Of a stretch of DNA of 10,574 bases, positions 5,505-10,574 are shown in pieces. Source of the DNA: Bacteroidales bacterium (lineage in GTDB: Bacteria > Bacteroidota > Bacteroidia > Bacteroidales > UBA7960); assembly GCA_007130545.1 (NCBI GenBank), contig SLSG01000263.1:1-10574 (forward strand). The letters run 5' to 3'. A program made the position numbers and the translations under genes. Each line of letters opens with the position of its first letter. Position 1 is the stretch's first letter. The notes beneath the pieces were generated by a model that was not told the DNA's origin, made no database searches, and saw only the letters and a list, made by a program, of their open reading frames with translations.

Positions 5505-7907
5505 TCAGACAGCCTGGCGTCCCTTCCGTTTACTCCACCTGTCCCGGAACGCCCAAAGAAGTCCAGCCAGCATCACCAAAATGGAAAACCACAACAGGTT
5601 GATGAAGGGGAAGAGTACCGTCTTGACCACAATAAACGCAGGGCGGTCTTCAAGCACATCCAGGACAATGGTGAATGGAGTGTCTGTTACATTCCGGAAG
5701 CGCAATCTCAGGTCCAGGTCCGCCACATGGCCGTCTTCGTGCAACACGAACCCGTCCCTTACGAGAAAGGCCGCGCTGGTCTGATAGGCGCCCCCGAAAT
5801 GGGTCAGCACCTCCAGGCGGGCAGCAATACGGATATTGTTTTTGTCGATCTCCCCCCCGGCCTGCTGGTCAGCCTCCAGCGCATGCAACACCAGGCGGTT
5901 GTTCTTCATTTGTACGGTATCGTTTACGGCTATGGTGAGCTGTTCCAGCAATGCCGGCTCACCAGGGTTCAGATCCGACTCCACATCGGCAAAGGTGATA
6001 TAGGTAAACACATCCCGGAACGGAAAAACTTTGGCATAGGGTTCATACACATTGCCCATGCGCTCATTGAGCTGAATGGACGGATAGGCGCTGAAAACCC
6101 TGTAGAACGCTCCATCCCTGTTCTGCTTCAGAAAGTCCACCTGGTAACGGATGTGGTTCACCTCCCGGGTATTTCCCACATAGGTCACATGGTATTCTCC
6201 CATCGGCAGTATCTCGCCCTTGATCAGCAAAAGGTTCTCATCTTCGGGGAACTGCTGTCCGATGAAATAGCCGGAAGTGTTCTGTGAGATAATGGTCTTC
6301 TGGGAAAAGGTAATCAGAACCGCGAGCAGAAAAAGGGCCATCCCCAGGTGGGTGATGGCGGCCCCCGGTTTTGCAAATTTATTCCTGAACCTCAGCAACA
6401 GGTCCAGGGAGGAGCAGAGGGCAAACAGCGAGGCAAACAGCATCAGCAGATGGTCGAGGGAGTCAAGCTTAACCGCCCAGCCAATCAGAACAGTAAACAA
6501 CAAGGCCATCAACACCGAAAGGGCAATGCTTTTTATAAAATCCCGTCCGTTGTTCCTGCCCCATTTAATAAAATGCGTGAAACCAATCAACAGCGCCATG
6601 ACCACGGCAAAGGGCAACTGCCAGGCATTGTAGTGTGCCACCGGATTCAGGGGCGGGGTCAGTCCGGTGCCCAGCAAGCGGTTGATGACCGGAATGGAAG
6701 TGGAAAAAAAGATCTGGAAAGCCGACAGGACCAGCACCAGGGCCCCTACGAAAAGCCAGAATTCCCTGGTGAATGGTTCCTCGCTGTCTTTCCCGGGAAG
6801 CTTGCCGAAGTTTCTGATCAGCGGAATCAGCCCCAATGCCAGGAGCAACCCGATATACAGCAGTATCTGCCGTCCCATGCCGTCGTTCCCGAAGGAGTGG
6901 ACAGAGGTTTCTGACAGCACGCCGCTGCGGGTAAGATAGGTGGCATAGACAACCAGTACAAAGGAAAGGATCGTGAACAGGAATGTGGGGAAATAGGTAT
7001 TCTTTTTTTTCTGGGACACCAGCATCAGGTGCATGGCAGCCACCAGGACCAGCCAGGGGACAAGGGATGCATTCTCAATGGGATCCCAGGCCCAGAAGCC
7101 TCCAAAGGTAAGGGATTCATAAGCCCATACACCTCCAAGTAAAATGCCGATACCGAGGAAGAAAACCGCCAGGACTGTCCATGGCAGGGCCGGGCGGATC
7201 CATTCATGGTATTGCCGCTTGAAAAGTCCCGACAATGCATAAACAAAGGGAACCATTACGGACGCATACCCGATGAAAGTGAATGGGGGGTGCGACAGCA
7301 TCCAGAAGTTCCTGAGCAGCGGGTTTAGGCCATTGCCATCGGTGATCATCGAAAGGTAATGCGGGTTATGGAAAAAATGATTGTCCAGGTTCTCGGCCGA
7401 TTCCCGCAACAACAAAAAGGGGCTCATTCCGATCGACAAGCCTCCCAGCCGAATACCCAATACCATGGACACCATGAACACCTGGCTCAGGGCGACCAAA
7501 CCCAAGACCGGGGTTTCCCACCGTCCCGAAAACCGCAGCAGCAGCAATCCGAACAGCGCCTGACACAGAATCCAGAACAGGAAACTTCCCTCCTGCCCGG
7601 CCCAAAAAGCCGACAACACATATCCCAGGCCCAGGTCATTCTCCACATGAATCCATACATAGCGGTATTCATAAAACCTGTTTACCAGGATGTAAAAGAG
7701 AAAGAAGGAGGCCAGGAAAATCATTGCCCCGTGAAACTGGAAAGCGCGGCGTCCCCAAAACCTCCACTGCCTGAAACCGGGACCTTTTTCCCGGAAAGCC
7801 AACAGGTAGGCCACGGCTGAAATGACAGCCGAGACAAATGCAAGAACCAGGGCAAACCGTCCGGCATAGCCCCAGAACAAGTGTTCCCCTATGTATTGAA
7901 TTTCCAT
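5505..7907 (-). CDS. ccmF: Cytochrome c biogenesis heme lyase CcmF
   Basis: CcmF (System I cytochrome c maturation) attaches heme to apocytochrome c on the periplasmic face of the inner membrane. Numbering from the ATG at 7907: WAGQEGS (102-108), the HPP histidine (H206), the tryptophan-rich GGFWAWDPIENAS motif (269-281), and the SVHSF histidine (H337). With H293 and H520 these correspond to the four essential histidines of E. coli CcmF (H173, H261, H303, H491). There are about 14-15 membrane helices. A soluble, presumably periplasmic block spans about 535-760, before a last helix and a basic tail. The protein has 800 residues against about 650 in E. coli, mainly from that block. A TTG two codons upstream is also possible; I prefer the ATG. 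The genes ccmABC and ccmE are not nearby. The kdsC gene follows after 9 bases. Confidence 0.93.
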   Translation of the reverse strand: MEIQYIGEHLFWGYAGRFALVLAFVSAVISAVAYLLAFREKGPGFRQWRFWGRRAFQFHGAMIFLASFFLFYILVNRFYEYRYVWIHVENDLGLGYVLSAFWAGQEGSFLFWILCQALFGLLLLRFSGRWETPVLGLVALSQVFMVSMVLGIRLGGLSIGMSPFLLLRESAENLDNHFFHNPHYLSMITDGNGLNPLLRNFWMLSHPPFTFIGYASVMVPFVYALSGLFKRQYHEWIRPALPWTVLAVFFLGIGILLGGVWAYESLTFGGFWAWDPIENASLVPWLVLVAAMHLMLVSQKKKNTYFPTFLFTILSFVLVVYATYLTRSGVLSETSVHSFGNDGMGRQILLYIGLLLALGLIPLIRNFGKLPGKDSEEPFTREFWLFVGALVLVLSAFQIFFSTSIPVINRLLGTGLTPPLNPVAHYNAWQLPFAVVMALLIGFTHFIKWGRNNGRDFIKSIALSVLMALLFTVLIGWAVKLDSLDHLLMLFASLFALCSSLDLLLRFRNKFAKPGAAITHLGMALFLLAVLITFSQKTIISQNTSGYFIGQQFPEDENLLLIKGEILPMGEYHVTYVGNTREVNHIRYQVDFLKQNRDGAFYRVFSAYPSIQLNERMGNVYEPYAKVFPFRDVFTYITFADVESDLNPGEPALLEQLTIAVNDTVQMKNNRLVLHALEADQQAGGEIDKNNIRIAARLEVLTHFGGAYQTSAAFLVRDGFVLHEDGHVADLDLRLRFRNVTDTPFTIVLDVLEDRPAFIVVKTVLFPFINLLWFSILVMLAGLLWAFRDRWSKRKGRQAV

Positions 7908-7927
7908 ACGCAATAAAAATAACCAGG

Positions 7928-7935
7928 CAAATCTA
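7928..7935 (-). promoter_or_regulatory. Candidate -7 element (TAGATTTG) for the ccmF operon
   Basis: TAGATTTG on the minus strand is a full match to TANNTTTG and lies 20 bases before the ccmF ATG. No TTTG is found 19-20 bases further upstream. It would drive the whole ccmF-kdsC-ubiA-maf run. Confidence 0.45.
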
Positions 7936-7955
7936 TATGAAATTATTGAAATATG

Positions 7956-7975
7956 GGGCCGTAAAAAAACAGCCC
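7956..7975 (-). terminator. Hairpin after the DUF5723-like gene
   Basis: In the minus-strand RNA GGGCUG (7975-7970) can pair with CGGCCC (7961-7956) as a 6-bp stem with one G-U pair. The 8-base loop contains a T7 run. It starts 10 bases beyond the stop of the DUF5723-like gene and lies before the ccmF -7 box. The T run is in the loop rather than after the stem, so it is not a textbook terminator, though position suits one. Confidence 0.35.
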
Positions 7976-7984
7976 GGACAATGC

Positions 7985-9382
7985 CTACCAGGTGTATCCC
8001 GGATCCTCATTCATTATCTCCTTTGTTACCGGCCGGTAACCGAATACCCAGTTGAAGCCCAGCTGCAGGCTATTCCATTGCACATGCTTCGGGATGATAA
8101 AACCCAGGACATTGTCACCGACCACATAAAACTGGAACGGGCCAAGGTTGGCATGCATCCCCAGTCCGATATTCGCATAATTCTGATTGGCGACTGAGTA
8201 GGCCAGGCTTAGCCCGGTCGCATGCGATGGCTTCACATGGTATGAAAAGGTAAAGGAGGGATACATCCTGCCCCCATAAATCATGGAACGGGAGAGCAAG
8301 GCAAGCTGGTGTCTCTCACTGAGTGCCATCCCGACCGAGCCAAAGACCTTGGGGGCCATCAGGGTCCGGTATCCCGACTGTGTCATGCCTACCTGGAAAT
8401 GGGCGGGAAGTCCGTTCAGGAAATGCTCCATATTGTGGATGAAATAATCATTGAAAAAGTGTTCCGGCTCTATTCCGTCAAACCCGGTTGATCCGCTGAT
8501 AAGGTAATTCTCCACGCCATCCTTCCAGTCGATAAAGCCCAGGTCAAGAATGCTTACCGCCAGGAAAAACTTTCCGGGAGGCCGCAATACAAACCCCAGA
8601 TCCAGCGCTGCTCCAAGGTTTTTGAAATTGGCCCGGAATTCATTCAGCTTGTATTCGGGGATAAACCGGAACTGACGGTCTTCGAGCAGTCCGAGGGATT
8701 GGCCGGAAGCATGGTTCAGGCTCACCTCTGTATGAAGCAACATGCCCTCGCCCGAAGGATCGGCGACAAGCTCAAAAGCTGCCCGGTCGGTCCATTGGCT
8801 CCGGATGCCAAACAGCACCTTGCCACGCAAACCGAATGAAAAAGATGGGGAGACCTCCCGTGAAAAGGACATCCCAAACTCCCGGAAGTGCAGGTTGTCC
8901 ATTTCGAAGCCCGAAAAAGCCCCGGTATTCACCGGACCGCCAAACCCGTCGTTCCCATCCAGTACCAGCCTGGCCAGGTCAGGCGGGTAAGCCATATGGT
9001 AGCTTATCTTTTCTGAAAGCATGAATGAAAAATAATTTGCATTGCTCCTGAACCCAAAGGCAAACCACTCAACAGTAAGGTTCGCCTGGATGAGGTTGTG
9101 GTCATCCAGGACATGCAAGAGTCCCTCCGTATCCCAGTAGGTTTCATCGAGCTCATTCCTGCGCACAATGTCCCCAATGGCGAAACCCCGGTTGGAGGCA
9201 TTCAGATGGATGGAGGACAAGGCTGGCATCCCGGCATGGTAGCGGACCTGAGGGATCAGTGCCGGGTTGACGTAATTGGATTGGGGAATGCCCTGCATCC
9301 AGAACAGGGTGTTGTATTGCTGGGCAACAGCCCCTGGGATAATCCCGGAAAGGGCGAACAGGAAAATTAAGCAGTTTTTCAC
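7985..9382 (-). CDS. DUF5723-like outer-membrane beta-barrel protein
   Basis: No characterised function. I start at the GTG at 9382 because the protein then begins MKNC followed by a hydrophobic stretch and AVA-Q, a clean signal peptide with cleavage after about residue 20. A TTG three codons earlier (9391) would only add MTP. The mature part has an NPALIPQ segment near its N-terminus and then many alternating hydrophobic/aromatic strands separated by Gly/Asn/Asp turns, as in outer-membrane barrels. The pattern resembles DUF5723 proteins and, more loosely, the PorV/FadL-like barrels of Bacteroidota. At 465 residues it is a usual size for the group. No type IX sorting domain or lipobox is seen. 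It has its own promoter boxes and hairpins on both sides, so it may be a single-gene unit. Confidence 0.75.
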   Translation of the reverse strand: MKNCLIFLFALSGIIPGAVAQQYNTLFWMQGIPQSNYVNPALIPQVRYHAGMPALSSIHLNASNRGFAIGDIVRRNELDETYWDTEGLLHVLDDHNLIQANLTVEWFAFGFRSNANYFSFMLSEKISYHMAYPPDLARLVLDGNDGFGGPVNTGAFSGFEMDNLHFREFGMSFSREVSPSFSFGLRGKVLFGIRSQWTDRAAFELVADPSGEGMLLHTEVSLNHASGQSLGLLEDRQFRFIPEYKLNEFRANFKNLGAALDLGFVLRPPGKFFLAVSILDLGFIDWKDGVENYLISGSTGFDGIEPEHFFNDYFIHNMEHFLNGLPAHFQVGMTQSGYRTLMAPKVFGSVGMALSERHQLALLSRSMIYGGRMYPSFTFSYHVKPSHATGLSLAYSVANQNYANIGLGMHANLGPFQFYVVGDNVLGFIIPKHVQWNSLQLGFNWVFGYRPVTKEIMNEDPGYTW

Positions 9383-9417
9383 AGGCGTCAACTCACTGAG
9401 GCAACTTAACTTCCCGG

Positions 9418-9434
9418 CGAAATTAGCAAAATTA
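9418..9434 (-). promoter_or_regulatory. Tandem -7-like boxes before the DUF5723-like gene
   Basis: On the minus strand TAATTTTG (9434-9427), a full TANNTTTG match, is followed one base later by TAATTTCG (9425-9418), one base off. No TTTG is found at 19-20 bases from the first box; only a CTTG lies 16 bases away. The leader to the GTG would be about 28-38 bases. Confidence 0.45.
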
Positions 9435-9445
9435 TTTCAATGTGG

Positions 9446-9898
9446 TCAGCCAAGCCCGGGAAAACCCGGGAACGTTTCCATGAATGTCCAGGTCGTTCTG
9501 TCCGGATTCTGCCGGCAGCAATAATGTATCAGACCATTGGTCACAGCCAGGAATTCCACGCGAAAGCGGAAATTGTACCGCGCGATCTGATCAAAAACAT
9601 CCTGTGTGAGTTCCACTGTCGGTGCTTTGCATTCAATGATCATCAATGGCTGGCCGGTTCTGGAATACACCATTGCGTCGGCCCGCTTCTTTAATTCCCC
9701 GTATTTCAGAGAGGTTTCCACTGCCAGCAAACCAGCCGGATAACCCAGATGATTAACCAGCCAGTTCAGAAAATGCTGCCTGACCCATTCTTCCGGGGTC
9801 AGCACCACATAGCGTTTGCGGAAACGGTCGAAAATAAATTTCTTTCCCCCTTCATCAAGGGCCTTCAGCTCAAAGGGTGGAAGATTAAGCTTTTGCAT
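9446..9898 (-). CDS. Orphan HsdR N-terminal-domain protein (PD-(D/E)XK nuclease fold)
   Basis: The protein matches the HSDR_N_2 type domain, the nuclease domain found at the N-terminus of type I restriction subunit HsdR, but here it stands alone. From the ATG at 9898 it has 150 residues. The LTPEEWVRQHF segment (33-43) begins the domain. Active-site candidates are E61, D74, the IECKAP strand with E89 and K91, and the downstream DQIARYN helix (103-109) with Q104. A longer frame reaches 9982, but it would run through a -7-like box at 9908-9915 and the amn promoter region, and stand-alone members are about 150 residues. No HsdM, HsdS, helicase or toxin partner is in view, so a restriction role is doubtful. 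The tail encodes FPGFPG from a CCCGGG repeat. Confidence 0.85.
   Translation of the reverse strand: MQKLNLPPFELKALDEGGKKFIFDRFRKRYVVLTPEEWVRQHFLNWLVNHLGYPAGLLAVETSLKYGELKKRADAMVYSRTGQPLMIIECKAPTVELTQDVFDQIARYNFRFRVEFLAVTNGLIHYCCRQNPDRTTWTFMETFPGFPGLG
9455..9470 (-). terminator. CCCGGG-AAAA-CCCGGG hairpin at the end of the nuclease gene
   Basis: Two perfect CCCGGG copies (9455-9460 and 9465-9470) flank a 4-base AAAA/TTTT loop and form a strong 6-bp all-GC stem. It lies within the last codons of the gene, just before its TGA (9446-9448). No T tract follows directly. It may slow or end transcription before the DUF5723-like promoter. Confidence 0.35.
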
Positions 9899-9907
9899 TG
9901 CCACACC

Positions 9908-9915
9908 CAAAGATA
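9908..9915 (-). promoter_or_regulatory. Candidate -7 element (TATCTTTG) for the nuclease-domain gene
   Basis: TATCTTTG on the minus strand fully matches TANNTTTG and lies 9 bases before the chosen ATG at 9898. No TTTG is at the -33 spacing. Transcription would begin almost at the start codon. It supports the shorter protein start. Confidence 0.35.
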
Positions 9916-9951
9916 TCCAAAAGAAATCAGGCAGGGTACCTCCTGTTTCAC

Positions 9952-9959
9952 TATTTTTG
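9952..9959 (+). promoter_or_regulatory. Candidate -7 element (TATTTTTG) for amn
   Basis: TATTTTTG fits TANNTTTG and lies 25 bases before the amn ATG, a normal leader length. No TTTG is visible at the -33 spacing. It is set back to back with the box for the nuclease-domain gene. Confidence 0.45.
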
Positions 9960-9984
9960 TCAAAACCCGTCAAGTTCGACACCT

Positions 9985-10574
9985 ATGAAAACCCGACAGG
10001 ATATTGTGGAAAACTGGTTGCCCCGTTACACGGGCACCCTGGCCGGTGAGATCGGGCAGTACATCCTGCTGACCAATTTTACCCAGTATGTTAAGCTGTT
10101 CTCTGAATTGTTCGGTGTGCCCGTTAAGGGAACAGACCGCATCATGCCCAGCGCCACAAAAGACAATATCAGCATAATCAATTTCGGGATGGGGAGTCCG
10201 AATGCCGCCACCATCATGGACCTGCTCAGTTCGGTCAGGCCAAAGGCTGTTTTATTTTTAGGGAAATGCGGCGGCCTGAAAAAGATCAACAAGGTCGGGG
10301 ACCTCATCCTGCCGATTGCGGCCATCAGGGGCGAGGGAACCTCTAACGACTTTTTCCCTCCGGAGGTGCCTGCCTTGCCGGCATTCAACCTTCAGAAAGC
10401 CGTTTCCACCAATATCCGCAATCATAACCTGGATTATTGGACCGGCACCATTTACACCACCAATCGCAGGGTATGGGAGCACGACGACGAATTCAAGAAC
10501 TACCTCCGGCGCATACGGGTCATGGGCATTGACATGGAGACCGCCACTATTTTTTCCGTCGGGTTCTTCAACAA
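9985..10574 (+). CDS. amn: AMP nucleosidase, Bacteroidota-type, C-terminus cut by window edge
   Basis: AMP nucleosidase splits AMP into adenine and ribose 5-phosphate in the cytoplasm, adjusting adenylate levels and feeding purine salvage. The frame is open from the ATG at 9985 to the window end, giving 196 codons and two bases of an expected total near 260. It belongs to the nucleoside phosphorylase (PNP_UDP) superfamily. Conserved blocks: FGMGSPNAA (67-75), FLGKCGGL (91-98), GEGTSNDFFPPEVPALPAF (116-134), YTTNRRVWEHD (157-167) and GIDMETATIF (181-190), the last carrying the purine-nucleoside-site Met-Glu pair. The short form, lacking the extra N-terminal domain of E. coli Amn, is usual in Bacteroidota. 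It diverges from the nuclease-domain gene across an 86-base region. No defects are seen in the visible part. Confidence 0.93.
   Translation, partial: MKTRQDIVENWLPRYTGTLAGEIGQYILLTNFTQYVKLFSELFGVPVKGTDRIMPSATKDNISIINFGMGSPNAATIMDLLSSVRPKAVLFLGKCGGLKKINKVGDLILPIAAIRGEGTSNDFFPPEVPALPAFNLQKAVSTNIRNHNLDYWTGTIYTTNRRVWEHDDEFKNYLRRIRVMGIDMETATIFSVGFFN

Noticed and set aside
5727..6914. Long plus-strand open frames opposite ccmF (including 5727-6287 and 6348-6914)
   Set aside because: They are antisense to conserved CcmF sequence and lack family motifs.
9899..9982. N-terminal extension of the HsdR-domain protein to 9982
   Set aside because: It would cover the divergent promoter region, adds 28 residues without domain similarity, and the ATG at 9898 gives the family's usual length.
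10026..10482. Two minus-strand frames under the right end of the window
   Set aside because: The plus strand here is an unbroken and highly characteristic AMP nucleosidase, so these are antisense shadows.
1..10574. Defence island, CRISPR array, prophage or mobile element
   Set aside because: No regularly spaced repeats, transposase, integrase or terminal inverted repeats were seen. The lone HsdR-type domain has no restriction partners, and the rest are housekeeping or envelope genes.
1..10574. tRNA or other structured RNA genes in the intergenic regions
   Set aside because: All gaps are short (at most about 165 bases), and none shows cloverleaf arms, a TTCGA-type T loop or a recognisable riboswitch core by eye.

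Overview
This window looks like a stretch of core chromosome from a Bacteroidota genome, probably a Bacteroidales/Marinilabiliales-like environmental lineage. Four things point there. Several upstream regions carry the Bacteroidota-type promoter -7 element TANNTTTG, in one case with a TTTG -33 box 19 bases away. Shine-Dalgarno sequences are weak or absent. The gene families fit the phylum: a DUF5723-type outer-membrane protein, a short Bacteroidota-type AMP nucleosidase, an orphan HsdR N-terminal-domain protein, and a kdsC-ubiA-maf cluster. No tRNA, rRNA, CRISPR array, insertion sequence or prophage gene was seen. Genes cover almost the whole window and no gene-free stretch exceeds about 165 bases.

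Layout. (a) 1-2502, minus strand, reading right to left: surE (5'/3'-nucleotidase), a 91-residue three-helix membrane protein overlapping the end of surE by 8 bases, lpxB (lipid A disaccharide synthase) 6 bases further on, and after a 146-base gap the first 60 codons of a probable ComEC/Rec2 membrane protein that runs off the left edge. The surE promoter is the best resolved in the window. (b) 2665-3339, plus strand: a YugP-type membrane zinc metallopeptidase, divergent from surE. (c) 3365-7907, minus strand: a tightly packed run ccmF-kdsC-ubiA-maf (gaps of 9 and 24 bases, then a 14-base overlap), probably one operon. It combines a cytochrome c heme lyase, Kdo-8-phosphate phosphatase, a UbiA prenyltransferase with motifs close to archaeal ether-lipid enzymes, and a Maf nucleotide pyrophosphatase. 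(d) 7985-9382, minus strand: a DUF5723-like outer-membrane beta-barrel protein with its own promoter boxes. (e) 9446-9898, minus strand: a 150-residue HsdR N-terminal-domain protein with an intact PD-(D/E)XK active site. It is divergent from (f) 9985-10574, plus strand, AMP nucleosidase, cut by the right edge.

Together: lpxB and kdsC both serve lipid A-core (LPS) synthesis, ccmF serves c-type cytochromes in the periplasm, surE, maf and amn are nucleotide-handling enzymes, and the UbiA, YugP-like and DUF5723 proteins are membrane proteins whose substrates cannot be read from sequence. I do not see a clearly new multi-gene defence or mobile system. The best leads are the UbiA enzyme and its one-frame overlap with maf through a T7 run, the orphan nuclease domain, the small SurE-LpxB linked membrane protein, and the enlarged periplasmic domain of CcmF. 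For five genes the likely start lies downstream of the longest reading frame or uses GTG; this is noted in each entry.
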